A stretch of DNA of 57,104 nucleotides from Helicobacter aurati (GCF_003364265.1 NZ_NXLW01000013.1:1-57104); one strand, 5' to 3'. Shown: positions 1 through 8,644, counted from the stretch's first letter. Numbers and translations are program-made. The notes: generated by a model from the letters alone, not told the origin.

Positions 1-103
1 CAGTGGATATAACCTCTATGACGTATCCGCGGTATTTTTAGGTACATGCCCTCGTTGTCTTCGACACAATATAATCAGTAATGAAAAGGTAGAACAATCT
101 TGA
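1..103 (+). CDS. C-terminal end of a Fur-family-like regulator (partial)
   Basis: An open frame enters from the left edge (reading from base 2) and ends at TGA 101-103, giving about 33 residues. The fragment contains a CPRC motif preceded by a hydrophobic stretch (AVFLGTC). A CxxC after a short beta strand near the C-terminus is typical of the structural zinc site in Fur/PerR-type regulators, so this family is the best guess. Too little is present to choose between Fur, PerR or another zinc-ribbon protein. It converges on the tatB gene downstream. Confidence 0.4.
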   Translation, partial: SGYNLYDVSAVFLGTCPRCLRHNIISNEKVEQS

Positions 104-344
104 TAGTGCCATTGATTCGGAATCTATCTTACATCATATTTACCCCGAATAAAAAGTAAGGGGCAAAACTATTGTTATAAATTTATTTTGTACTCAATGT
201 ATAGCATTTTTACATTGTAACAGGCAAAATCTCAATCCTAAACACAGCGAATATAATCTACATATACTATTTCTATTGATTATATCCATTTAATTGTTAA
301 TATCTAATTGTAGTTATGAATATAAATTGACACTTATTATTTTA

Positions 345-725
345 TTATTTGATATTTCTATCCAACTCTTGATGAAGATCTGATGATTTATCATTAATAA
401 CTTTAGGTTTATAATCTTCAAAAAGATTTTGAACTGAATCTATACTTTTTTGCATATCTTTTTCAGTTTCTTTTATATCCCTAATATCTTCACTAATCTT
501 ATTCATGTCGTTTTCAAGTCTTTCTTTATATTCCAATGCTTCTTTTTTAATTTCAGCAAGGTTAACTTCTCTGTCCAGTGTTTCCTTTGCATCACTCATT
601 GTTTTTTTAATGGTGCGGACAAATTTAAGAACTTCTATAATTGCATTTGGTAATTTATCTGGTCCTAAAACAATAATGCCAACTATAAGAATTAAAATAA
701 CCTCTCCAATTCCAAAACCTAGCAC
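345..725 (-). CDS. tatB: Sec-independent (Tat) translocase subunit TatB
   Basis: Twin-arginine translocation component that helps TatC recognise folded precursors at the inner membrane. The 126-residue product has one N-terminal membrane helix (about residues 4-21) with the family's Glu at position 8, then the GP hinge in LGPDKLP, an amphipathic helix and a long charged coiled-coil tail. The Glu in the membrane helix favours TatB over TatA. The start is GTG at 725 with GAGGATGG upstream; a nearby ATG lies in another frame. It is the last gene of the leftward motA-motB run, 29 bases after motB. No tatC follows inside the window, unlike the common tatB-tatC pairing. Confidence 0.85.
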   Translation of the reverse strand: MLGFGIGEVILILIVGIIVLGPDKLPNAIIEVLKFVRTIKKTMSDAKETLDREVNLAEIKKEALEYKERLENDMNKISEDIRDIKETEKDMQKSIDSVQNLFEDYKPKVINDKSSDLHQELDRNIK

Positions 726-754
726 TTCCCATCCTCGCCAAAACCATTATTCAC

Positions 755-1516
755 TTATTGCATATTCTCTAAAATGCCTTGCACTTCATTAACAGCACTC
801 TTTGTAGTAAAGAAAAACACTTCTACCCTATTATTAGACCTTCTGTTAACTTCAGTGTCATTTGGAACGATTGGACGATACTGTCCATAAGAAGTATATG
901 AAAGCTTATTTGGATCAACACCCCTACCAATAAGATACTCCATCACATTGAATGAACGAGCTGCCGCCAATTCATAATTATTCCTATATCCTGCTGGGGT
1001 AGAATTATCAGTATACCCGCGAATATCTACATATACTTCTGGAGGCAGCTTGTTAATCGTTGTAGCAAGTAAATCTAACTCTGTGCGTCTATCTTCATTC
1101 AAAAGTTCGGCAGTACCTGGCTCAAAAAGAATGTCAGAGGGGAGTCTTAACGCAGTTCCTTGCTCAACTTGTTCTAATAATCCGCCATCTTGAATCAAAT
1201 TCGAAAGTTGAGTGATAGTAACGGTAGTAGTAGGAGCATTAAGATTAGTGGAAGTGTTTTTATTTTCACTTTCAGTATCTTGTTTAACATCACCGGGATC
1301 TGGGGGAATTATTAAAACTGGCATTGTACGTTCTGGCATCGGAGTTGCATCAAAAATAGTAATAAAGGCTTGGGTAACAGCTTTAACCTTCGATGTGTTA
1401 GCGGCAGAAATCGCGTAAAGAGCAATAAATAATGCTAAAAGTAAGGATAGAAAATCAGCATAAGGAACAGCCCATTTCTCTCCTGCAGGACATTCACATT
1501 TGCACTTTTTTGCCAT
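755..1516 (-). CDS. motB: Flagellar motor stator protein MotB
   Basis: Proton-channel subunit of the flagellar stator, anchored to peptidoglycan. The 253-residue protein has a short cytoplasmic N-terminus rich in Lys and Cys, one membrane helix (about 19-40) containing the essential proton-carrying Asp at residue 21 (in PYADF), a linker rich in Thr/Asn/Pro, and a C-terminal OmpA-like peptidoglycan-binding domain (about 110-245) with the conserved DIRGYTDN and NRRSNNRVE elements. It follows motA by about 79 bases on the same strand, as expected for one transcript. Length and domain order are normal for MotB. Confidence 0.95.
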   Translation of the reverse strand: MAKKCKCECPAGEKWAVPYADFLSLLLALFIALYAISAANTSKVKAVTQAFITIFDATPMPERTMPVLIIPPDPGDVKQDTESENKNTSTNLNAPTTTVTITQLSNLIQDGGLLEQVEQGTALRLPSDILFEPGTAELLNEDRRTELDLLATTINKLPPEVYVDIRGYTDNSTPAGYRNNYELAAARSFNVMEYLIGRGVDPNKLSYTSYGQYRPIVPNDTEVNRRSNNRVEVFFFTTKSAVNEVQGILENMQ

Positions 1517-1595
1517 AACACTCTCCTAATCATTATGTAATATTGTACAACACACTAATAAATACAATAAAAAAGACTTAACAAAAACAAACTAT

Positions 1596-2366
1596 TTATT
1601 CAAATTGTGAAATCTTAGGCTCACCAGGTGGAATAAACCCTAGCAATTTTGCCTCTAAATTTCTAGGGTTATCACCATTAGCAATACCGCATACTGCTTC
1701 AATAATTAGCATTTTCTCTAAAATAATATCATGTGATTTATTTTTTATTTTATTGCCAAATGGACCAAAAAGAGCGTATGCCCCCATAATTCCTGTAACG
1801 GTCGCAGTAAAAGCCCCGGCAATACCTGCTGCCATCGCCGCGGGATTATCAAGAAGCTGAAGGGCAAGCATAAGTCCCATAACCGCACCAACAAGACCAA
1901 AAGTAGGACAAGATTCCCCAAAAAGTAACCAATAATGCGCTGCGCCATGATAATAATGCTCTAACTGCTCAACCTGTATTTCCATATCTTCACGAACATC
2001 TTTTGCTTCGCGACCATCTATAATCATAGACATAGCTTCTCGAGTAAAATCATCCTCAAGTTGAGAGACTCTTGCCTCAAGTGTTAAAAGACCATTCTTC
2101 CGAGCTTCAGAACTAAATTCCACCATTTGCCTAATAGTATTATTCAAATTTACCTTCGGATTCACAAACACAATCTTTATTTCTTTAAAGGCAGCTTTAA
2201 TAGCATGTGGATGGGATGCTGTCATGGCTGAAAATGCTGCAGTTGGCATAACAATTAAAATGGAACTTAAGTGAATAATATGTAAAGGGTTCCCACCTTC
2301 AAGTATATCACCAACTGAAATACTTACAATAGACAAAACAATGCCTAGAATACTTGATAAATCCAT
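1596..2366 (-). CDS. motA: Flagellar motor stator protein MotA
   Basis: Stator subunit that couples proton flow to flagellar rotation. The 256 residues show four membrane segments (about 4-22, 31-49, 150-172 and 178-203) with a large cytoplasmic loop between segments 2 and 3. The channel prolines are visible as P154 (in SCPTFG) and P202 (in FGPFG). R89 and E97 in the loop match the charged rotor-contact positions known from E. coli (R90, E98). The start ATG at 2366 has GAGAGG at good spacing. It lies between moeB/thiF and motB. Confidence 0.95.
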   Translation of the reverse strand: MDLSSILGIVLSIVSISVGDILEGGNPLHIIHLSSILIVMPTAAFSAMTASHPHAIKAAFKEIKIVFVNPKVNLNNTIRQMVEFSSEARKNGLLTLEARVSQLEDDFTREAMSMIIDGREAKDVREDMEIQVEQLEHYYHGAAHYWLLFGESCPTFGLVGAVMGLMLALQLLDNPAAMAAGIAGAFTATVTGIMGAYALFGPFGNKIKNKSHDIILEKMLIIEAVCGIANGDNPRNLEAKLLGFIPPGEPKISQFE

Positions 2367-2419
2367 ACTGATCCTCTCAATTCAAAATCTCATTCAATTT
2401 ATTGAATCTGTAATTTATA

Positions 2420-3175
2420 TTATGTAGATATTTGAGAACAAACCGAACATTCTGCATCTTTTTTAACATTCACTTTCCTGAAATTCATAGTCTTTATATC
2501 TATTGTTAAAAGCGTATCGGTAAGTAACTCCCCAAGCCCTAAGATGTATTTTATAACTTCGCTTGCTTGCAGACAACCAATGATACCTGGCACAACGCCA
2601 AATAACCCAGCTGTAAAAATAGAATCTAACTCTTTTGCAGGTGGATTTTCAAACACACATCTAAAACAAGCAGTTTTATGTGGAAGAACAGTCATAGTCT
2701 GACCTCTATATTTTAACACACCCGCATGGCTAAAGGGCTTATTGGCAGTCACACAAATATCATTAATAAGAAACTTGCTTGTGAAATTATCAGTAGCATC
2801 AACAACAAAATCATATTTTTGAACAATAGTAGAAGCATTATTCTTAGTAAATTTTTCAAAATAAGTATCTACGGTGATATTGGGATTAATACTTCTCATT
2901 TTTATGGAAGCAGAAGAAATTTTTGACTTGCCAATATCAGAAGTAAAATGAATAACTTGACGTTGTAAATTACTAATATCAACCACATCGCAATCTACTA
3001 TACCAATATTTCCTATCCCAGCAGCACTAAGATAAAGACATACAGGTGAGCCAAGCCCACCTGCACCAATAACTAAAACTTTAGATTGCGCAAGCTTACT
3101 TTGCCCTTCTTGTCCAACATCTTCTAGCATAAGATGCCGTAAATAACGTTCTTGCAATAACTCCTGTGATTCCAT
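2420..3175 (-). CDS. MoeB/ThiF/HesA-family adenylyltransferase (E1-like)
   Basis: ATP-dependent enzyme that adenylates the C-terminus of a small sulfur-carrier protein (MoaD or ThiS), for molybdopterin or thiamine synthesis. It shows the nucleotide loop GAGGLG, the DATDN signature and four zinc cysteines as two CxxC pairs (CFRC and, near the end, CSVC). Length (251 residues) is typical. An ATG six codons earlier (3193) has no ribosome site; ATG 3175 has GGAGGA about 10 bases upstream and is preferred. The gene sits between the MBL hydrolase and motA, the order I recall from H. pylori HP0813-HP0816. Sequence alone does not separate MoeB from ThiF; no thiamine or molybdopterin partner gene is adjacent. 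Confidence 0.85.
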   Translation of the reverse strand: MESQELLQERYLRHLMLEDVGQEGQSKLAQSKVLVIGAGGLGSPVCLYLSAAGIGNIGIVDCDVVDISNLQRQVIHFTSDIGKSKISSASIKMRSINPNITVDTYFEKFTKNNASTIVQKYDFVVDATDNFTSKFLINDICVTANKPFSHAGVLKYRGQTMTVLPHKTACFRCVFENPPAKELDSIFTAGLFGVVPGIIGCLQASEVIKYILGLGELLTDTLLTIDIKTMNFRKVNVKKDAECSVCSQIST

Positions 3176-3208
3176 AACTATATAATCCTCCATAATATTA
3201 CAAAAAAA

Positions 3209-3829
3209 TTAGCTTCGTAGTTCAGAATCAAGATAACGTATCCACGCAGGAATTCTTTGCTGCTCTGCCTTTACCATTGTATTTTTTCCATGACCAGGAT
3301 ATATTTCTAAGTCTCTATCTATCTTTAAGAATCGTCGTAAAGAATGCTTCATAGAATCAACGTCAGAATAAGGAAAATCACAGCGCCCAATGCTATTATG
3401 AAAAATAAAATCACCACTAAAAAAACAATTCTCGATTTCTATCATACTGCAACCTGGTGTATGTCCAGGAAAATGCCAATAATGCACATCTACACCCTTA
3501 ATAGAAAGGGATATAGTAGACTCATTGTTTTCTATATATGTATCCGCTTTACAAGGAGTCAGACCAAGATGGAAACAATCAGATTCTAGCATAAACGCAT
3601 CTTGCTTTGGGCAATATATCCTCGCATGAGTTTTTTGGTGTAACAAAGCAGTATCCCATATATGATCAAAATGACCGTGAGTAATAAGAATAGCTTGGAG
3701 ATTAGATGAGTGAGAAAGAATCCATTCTGTAGAACCATAACCAGGATCAACAACAAATTCAAAATCACCGAATTTTAACAAATAAGCATTTGTAGCATAT
3801 TCACCAAAAGGATGTTTGACAATCTCCAT
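3209..3829 (-). CDS. Metallo-beta-lactamase-fold hydrolase, glyoxalase II-like
   Basis: Small MBL-fold hydrolase (206 residues) of the hydroxyacylglutathione-hydrolase-like group. The metal-binding HxHxDH motif is at residues 51-56 (HGHFDH), followed by FPGHTPG, the FSGDF aspartate strand and a final YPGHG histidine. It lacks the extra C-terminal domain of true GloB, so the substrate is uncertain. The open frame begins 28 codons earlier, but ATG 3829 is preceded by TAAGGA at correct spacing and the fold starts there. Likely cotranscribed with moeB/thiF, 33 bases downstream. Confidence 0.8.
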   Translation of the reverse strand: MEIVKHPFGEYATNAYLLKFGDFEFVVDPGYGSTEWILSHSSNLQAILITHGHFDHIWDTALLHQKTHARIYCPKQDAFMLESDCFHLGLTPCKADTYIENNESTISLSIKGVDVHYWHFPGHTPGCSMIEIENCFFSGDFIFHNSIGRCDFPYSDVDSMKHSLRRFLKIDRDLEIYPGHGKNTMVKAEQQRIPAWIRYLDSELRS

Positions 3830-3926
3830 AAATTTCCTTAGTCTGAAACTTTTGAAAATGATGTTTATTTTACTATAATTTGACTTAAAACAATATAAAA
3901 ATTTGTATAACAAACTATGTATTAAT

Positions 3927-4880
3927 TTAATTGATTTTACTTTGCTTATTGGCTAATTTAGATAAATATGTGCAAGCGTTTGCATTCTTAAGATAACAAG
4001 CCTTTGTGTAATATTGAAGTGCATTTGCTATATCTTCATTTGAATCTTGAGTAACACCACGTTCATAGATAATTCCTAAATTCAAGCATGCTGCGGGATA
4101 ATCACCGCCACATGCTTGATTAAAAAGGTGTATCGCTTCAGCATAATCACTAGCAACTGTTGCATAATTATAACGTAAAACACCCAAATTAAAACAGGCG
4201 ACACTATCACCCATAGTGCAACTTTTACCATAATAATTTTGTGCACGTGTCAAGTCCATAGTATCTTCCCCATTCTTATCGTTTGTAACACCACTATATA
4301 TTACACCAAGATTCTGACAAGCCTCCTTATTTCCAGCTTGACAAGCTTTTGTATATAGCTCTACACTTTTTGTCTCTGATTTTTGTTCTGTATCATTTTT
4401 TGTTTTAGACGTTGTAGCATACTCATAAAAAGCTAAATTATTGCATGCATCATAATTTCCACCATTGCAAGATTTTTGATAAAAAGCCATCATAGAAAGA
4501 TAATATTGCTCTTTGAGTTTTTTACGTTGCGAGCGAGAATATCGCTTATTTTTATCTAAATCATCAAGCATTTTCCCCTGTATGATACCTGCAGATAAAC
4601 AAGCAATAAAATTATTTTGTTCGCATAACTTTCCAAATAATGGTAGTGCGCCTTCTAAATCACCTTTTTTATAGAGGTTATATGCCATATCATAGTCAGC
4701 CTGTGGATTATTATTGTGATATGATTTGTTGTAATTACCATAATAATTATAAGTGTTATAGCTATTGGCAAACAATACCATTGGAGATAAAAAAACCACA
4801 TTCAATAAAATATATCTTCTATGCAAAAATAATCCCATAAAATAGTATGCAGTAAGAATATGCTTAAGCAATATTCTCAT
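3927..4880 (-). CDS. Sel1-repeat cysteine-rich secreted protein (Hcp-like)
   Basis: A 317-residue protein made mainly of Sel1-like helical repeats of about 36 residues, each with a spaced cysteine pair (for example CQAGNKEAC, CTMGDSVAC, CGGDYPAAC). This is the pattern of Helicobacter cysteine-rich proteins, secreted solenoids with one disulfide per repeat. The N-terminus carries a long hydrophobic stretch ending in VLFANS, consistent with export, followed by a Tyr/Asn-rich segment (about 42-60). ATG 4880 has AAGGAG six bases upstream; the frame's first ATG (4964) has none and is rejected. It is transcribed divergently from the lipoprotein pair at 4986. Confidence 0.85.
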   Translation of the reverse strand: MRILLKHILTAYYFMGLFLHRRYILLNVVFLSPMVLFANSYNTYNYYGNYNKSYHNNNPQADYDMAYNLYKKGDLEGALPLFGKLCEQNNFIACLSAGIIQGKMLDDLDKNKRYSRSQRKKLKEQYYLSMMAFYQKSCNGGNYDACNNLAFYEYATTSKTKNDTEQKSETKSVELYTKACQAGNKEACQNLGVIYSGVTNDKNGEDTMDLTRAQNYYGKSCTMGDSVACFNLGVLRYNYATVASDYAEAIHLFNQACGGDYPAACLNLGIIYERGVTQDSNEDIANALQYYTKACYLKNANACTYLSKLANKQSKIN

Positions 4881-4939
4881 ACTAAACTCCTTAATTTCAA
4901 ACTTCAAAATTGTTGATTTTTCTATTAAAATTATATTAT

Positions 4940-4945
4940 TATAAT
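4940..4945 (+). promoter_or_regulatory. Candidate -10 element (TATAAT) for the lipoprotein pair
   Basis: TATAAT in a very AT-rich 63-base divergent gap, which suits the sigma-70-type promoters of Helicobacter, where the -10 box dominates. It overlaps the most upstream ATG (4944) of the following frame, so transcription would start downstream of that ATG. This supports the TTG start at 4986. Confidence 0.4.
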
Positions 4946-4985
4946 GCTTTATATTAGGAAACATATTAACATAATCGAGAAATCT

Positions 4986-6470
4986 TTGAAAAATTTTATA
5001 TTTTTTGGTTTTTTTGCTATATATTCCCTATGTTTAACCGCTTGTGCAACTTTAGAAAAACAAATACAAGCAGAATACGATTCTGATCAATATATTAGAA
5101 CATACGAAAGCATACACAAAGCGATGAACACCACAACCAATAATATTTTATTGTGGAAAATGCAAGCTGGATTTCTTACTTTTAGTTATTTTGGACCAGT
5201 TTTTAGCCTCATAGAATTAGATAATGCAGAGACTATCTATAAAAAATACGAACAAGAAGGAATATTATCTAGTGCCTTTAACTCCGTAGCAGCAACTTTT
5301 AGCAATGATATGTCTATGTCATATAAAGGCAATATTTATGAGGGTAGTTTGCTTAATTTCTACAAAGCACTGGCTTATTCTAGCTTGGAAGATTCTATAA
5401 ATGCGCGAATAGAGTTTAATCGAGCTAATGACAGGCAAAGACGAGCAAAAGAATACTATCAAAAAGAAATTGCAAAGGCACATGACAAAGCAATACAAAA
5501 TGCCAATAAAAAACAGCAGAGTCCCGATTACGCAACCAATACATCTGACTCTAAGATTAATGCAATTCTTACTCAAAGATATTCGAATCTCAATAATTTT
5601 GCCGTTTATAAAGACTTACTAAATCCTATGATTCCTTATATATCCGGCATATTTTTTATGCTCGAAAAAGATTACACAAAAGCCATTGATTTACTTAAAG
5701 AATCCTATGGAATTACCCACTCAAACATCATTGCAAATGACATGATGCTACTAGAATCAAGACAACTCCAAGAAGATTCCAACAACTACACGTGGTTTAT
5801 TATCGAAGATGGAAACATTAGTCGCAAACAAGACAACAGCTTCTCGACATCTCTCTTATTAGGAGGAAACGTAGCTTCCATTAATTTGGCTCTCCCCTCA
5901 CTCTCTGAGGGCAAATCCAGATTCAAAACCTATAAAGTAAACACTTATAGGGCAGATTCTATTGCAAAAATCAGTGCCTTATTTGGTAGCGAATTTGAAA
6001 AACAACTTCCTATTATTCTTACTCGTGCCATTATTTCTGCCATTGTAAAACTTGTAACCGTAGAAATAGCAAACCATATCGGTGGAGATTATGGCGCACT
6101 AACAGGACTATTAACAAGCGTTATTTTCAATGCAGCAACATCTGCAGATACAAGAGGCAGTTTTATATTACCAGATTCTGTATGGGTGGCTAGAATCCCA
6201 AACGACAATAACAAAATAGCAATATACGGGGATGATACATTAATCATAAACCTTAATTTTACACCGAATTGCAATTCTCTTGCAAAAAGAATAGAATCTC
6301 ATCAAGCATTTCTTAATCTAATTAAACAAAAACCAAAAGATTTTCATGCTAAAATAAATCTGTTTAAAAAATATAAGCCGCAGATGAATATTTGTGCAAA
6401 AACAGATAATATTATCTATATAAGAGTACATAATAATGTTGCCACTTATTTTACTATCAAAGGAAATTAA
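4986..6470 (+). CDS. COG3014-type lipoprotein
   Basis: Predicted outer-membrane or periplasmic lipoprotein of about 494 residues. From TTG 4986 (GAG six bases upstream) the N-terminus is a classic lipoprotein signal: a lysine, a hydrophobic run and the lipobox LTAC with the lipidated Cys at residue 20. Starting at ATG 4944 would put 14 extra residues before the signal and overlaps a TATAAT. The body is largely helical with TPR-like segments (LLNFYKALAYSSLED; KDYTKAIDLLKESYG) and a central glycine-rich hydrophobic part. The next gene, an LpoB-like lipoprotein, starts 2 bases after the stop. COG3014 and LpoB genes commonly sit together, so a role in activating peptidoglycan synthesis is inferred. 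Confidence 0.7.
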   Translation: MKNFIFFGFFAIYSLCLTACATLEKQIQAEYDSDQYIRTYESIHKAMNTTTNNILLWKMQAGFLTFSYFGPVFSLIELDNAETIYKKYEQEGILSSAFNSVAATFSNDMSMSYKGNIYEGSLLNFYKALAYSSLEDSINARIEFNRANDRQRRAKEYYQKEIAKAHDKAIQNANKKQQSPDYATNTSDSKINAILTQRYSNLNNFAVYKDLLNPMIPYISGIFFMLEKDYTKAIDLLKESYGITHSNIIANDMMLLESRQLQEDSNNYTWFIIEDGNISRKQDNSFSTSLLLGGNVASINLALPSLSEGKSRFKTYKVNTYRADSIAKISALFGSEFEKQLPIILTRAIISAIVKLVTVEIANHIGGDYGALTGLLTSVIFNAATSADTRGSFILPDSVWVARIPNDNNKIAIYGDDTLIINLNFTPNCNSLAKRIESHQAFLNLIKQKPKDFHAKINLFKKYKPQMNICAKTDNIIYIRVHNNVATYFTIKGN

Positions 6471-6472
6471 TC

Positions 6473-7117
6473 ATGCAAAGTTTATTAAAAGCACCATATA
6501 TTTTAAGAAATATACACATAATGATAGTAGCAATTTTAAGCGTTTATTTTGCTGGATGCGCAAACGAAAAAGTCCAGTATGTAGATATTCGAGATTCCAA
6601 CAAATACACAAGTGCCGGACTCGATTATCATGATATTGAAGCTGCTGCACATAAAAGTGTGCAAAGCCTCTTAAGAAGTCAATATATCCTTTCCCTCGAC
6701 CCAACAAGAAAAAAAGTGCTAGCAATTTCAGATGTTATTAATGACACAATGCAGCAAGTCAATGTTCAATCTCTTACCATGAATATTACGCGAACTATGC
6801 GCAACAGCGGGAAATTTCAATTAACAGGTGCTATTGCAGGGAGTGGCGGCATGTCGGATAATATGATTAAACACGCAAGGAATCTCCGTGAAAATGAAGA
6901 ATTTAACCAATACACAACAGCCGAGAAAGGGGCACTTATTGCCCCAGAACTTTCATTATCAGGCAAAATCGTCCAAAAAAACACTCGTGTAGGCAAACAA
7001 CAGAGGATAGATTATTCATTTATTTTGCAACTTGTAGATATTAAAACTGGCATTGTACAATGGGATGAAGAAACAAACATCATTAAAGTGGCATCTAACA
7101 AAAAAGTAACATGGTAA
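6473..7117 (+). CDS. LpoB-like penicillin-binding-protein activator lipoprotein
   Basis: A 214-residue lipoprotein: N-terminal hydrophobic signal with lipobox YFAGC (Cys 29), then an LpoB-type domain. In E. coli, LpoB spans the periplasm and activates the bifunctional synthase PBP1b. Recognisable parts are KVLAISDVINDTMQQVNVQ, the helix MNITRTMRNSGKFQL, and a C-terminal strand set ending in GIVQWDEE. The AAAGGA ribosome site lies inside the end of the preceding gene, so the two are translationally linked. The family call rests on pattern memory. Confidence 0.75.
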   Translation: MQSLLKAPYILRNIHIMIVAILSVYFAGCANEKVQYVDIRDSNKYTSAGLDYHDIEAAAHKSVQSLLRSQYILSLDPTRKKVLAISDVINDTMQQVNVQSLTMNITRTMRNSGKFQLTGAIAGSGGMSDNMIKHARNLRENEEFNQYTTAEKGALIAPELSLSGKIVQKNTRVGKQQRIDYSFILQLVDIKTGIVQWDEETNIIKVASNKKVTW

Positions 7118-7135
7118 TTGCCAATATTGGCAATT
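7116..7135. repeat. 20-bp perfect palindrome at the lpoB-like stop codon
   Basis: AATTGCCAATATTGGCAATT reads identically on both strands and includes the last bases of the TAA stop. A T-run (7142-7146) follows six bases later. It could be a factor-independent terminator for the lipoprotein operon or a symmetric protein-binding site; the short distance to the T-run favours the terminator. Confidence 0.5.
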
Positions 7136-7523
7136 CAGGCTCTTTTTAAGCTTATTGGCATTTTCTAAAAATACTCACTGCTTTTGTATTAGTACTTAAT
7201 TTAGAATGCAGTGAATAATGTATCGATCCATTCTAAAAATTTATTAGAAATTAAGAGAAGAGAATGCTATATTGAATCATCTGATAGTTATTTCGTTGAA
7301 ACATGCAATATCCTATTAAGCGACGTTCCTAAGCAAAATTTGTATAGATTTATTATCTGCCAAATTTAAAATTGTTTCACTTTATTATCCTTAATAAACA
7401 CTCTAAGGCAACGATACGAAACATTGACTCAAGAAACAGAAACATCTATTCAATAGTCCAAATATTTTTAGATAGGAATGTCTTTTGCTTATCTATCATC
7501 AAATTTAATCATGGAGTCTCTTA
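7136..7523. other. 388-base gap; possible short ORF 7211-7369
   Basis: No recognised gene. On the plus strand a GTG-initiated frame of 52 codons (7211-7369) has a coding-like composition but no ribosome site, so it may be a remnant or chance. The rest is AT-rich. GGAG at the end of the gap serves the next gene. Confidence 0.3.
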
Positions 7524-8489
7524 ATGACTGTTGACAATAATACTCCTGTTGTTGAAAAACTACCTGTTGTCAAAGATTCCTTAAAATTCGCTGGCACTCA
7601 AAAAACCTTTAGCATTATTGATACCGTACCAGATTCAATGCATAATAGCGAATCCCAAGGAGAACAACACTCTAATCAAGTTTCTGAGATGCTCTCTACA
7701 ATAAAAGCATTGCAAATCGCCAAAAAGAGTTTAAGCGATGCGCAAAGTATTGTAAAAGACATAAAAAGTAATTATAAAGTAGAATCAAATGATGAATGGT
7801 CCATTCTTGATAACAAAATGTTGCAGCAAAGATATAATGCAATGCAAGAAATCAAGAAGATTTTTGATAACGCTCAATATAATCATAAAAACGTGTTTAA
7901 AATAAACTATACGGATAAGAATATTCATCTTGATTTAGATAAAAATAATTTAAAGAATCTAAATTTACGCGATGGACATTCCATTGATATTTTCTCTTAT
8001 AATATCGATTCACTAAGCAAGCAAATCGACAAAGAAATTAAGAACTTACAAGACAAAATAGATTCTATTAATCAAGCACGTTGGATTTCAACGCAACAAC
8101 TCAAGAACATTCCATTAGAACAAAAAGACATTAAAGCTAATACATCCAACAATACACCGAATCTTGCAAGCTTACTAACATTAGAAAATAACCCAGAATC
8201 CCCCACGACCAACACAGCCGATTTGCAAACACCGAAAACAGCAGAACTATTAATTACCAATAATGAAGCAAATACTCCGCTAGCAGATTCGGAAGAAAAA
8301 AATACAATTTCCAATAACGAAAATGAAACAAAAAACAATGAAGAGTCACCTGATTTACAGACAAATATACAACAAACTGCAGCCGATAATCCCAATGAAA
8401 CAGAGCCGCCCAATTCACAAGCAACAAACACACAGCCTACTGATAATCCCGAAAATGATGCCTCTATAAACAATCAGAATATTAGTTAA
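7524..8489 (+). CDS. Unknown protein with helical N-terminus and low-complexity acidic tail
   Basis: A 321-residue protein I do not firmly recognise. It has no signal peptide or membrane segment. Residues 50-190 are predicted helical, with two stretches resembling flagellin/hook-associated coiled-coil helices (KALQIAKKSLSDAQSI; DSLSKQIDKEIKNLQDKIDS). From about residue 205 the tail is a long unstructured run rich in Asn, Thr, Pro, Glu and Gln, ending in QNIS. A flagellin-related or FliS co-chaperone-like protein is possible but unproven. GGAG seven bases upstream supports ATG 7524. It stands alone between the lipoprotein pair and ctpA. Confidence 0.6.
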   Translation: MTVDNNTPVVEKLPVVKDSLKFAGTQKTFSIIDTVPDSMHNSESQGEQHSNQVSEMLSTIKALQIAKKSLSDAQSIVKDIKSNYKVESNDEWSILDNKMLQQRYNAMQEIKKIFDNAQYNHKNVFKINYTDKNIHLDLDKNNLKNLNLRDGHSIDIFSYNIDSLSKQIDKEIKNLQDKIDSINQARWISTQQLKNIPLEQKDIKANTSNNTPNLASLLTLENNPESPTTNTADLQTPKTAELLITNNEANTPLADSEEKNTISNNENETKNNEESPDLQTNIQQTAADNPNETEPPNSQATNTQPTDNPENDASINNQNIS

Positions 8490-8638
8490 AACAACCAATG
8501 TGCGGGTTTTACTCCATCGCAAAAGAATCTAAAAAAGTTTTTTCAACTCAATACTCTAATAGCAATGAAACACAAGCAATTAGAACAAATATAACTTTTT
8601 ATCTTATTTACATATTTACAAATTACTTAATTATTTTG

Positions 8639-8644
8639 TATAAT
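8639..8644 (+). promoter_or_regulatory. Candidate -10 (TATAAT) for ctpA-purC
   Basis: TATAAT preceded by TTTTG in an AT-rich stretch, 74 bases before the ctpA start. No clear -35 is visible, which is usual in Helicobacter. It would give a leader that contains the hairpin at 8662-8687. Confidence 0.55.
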
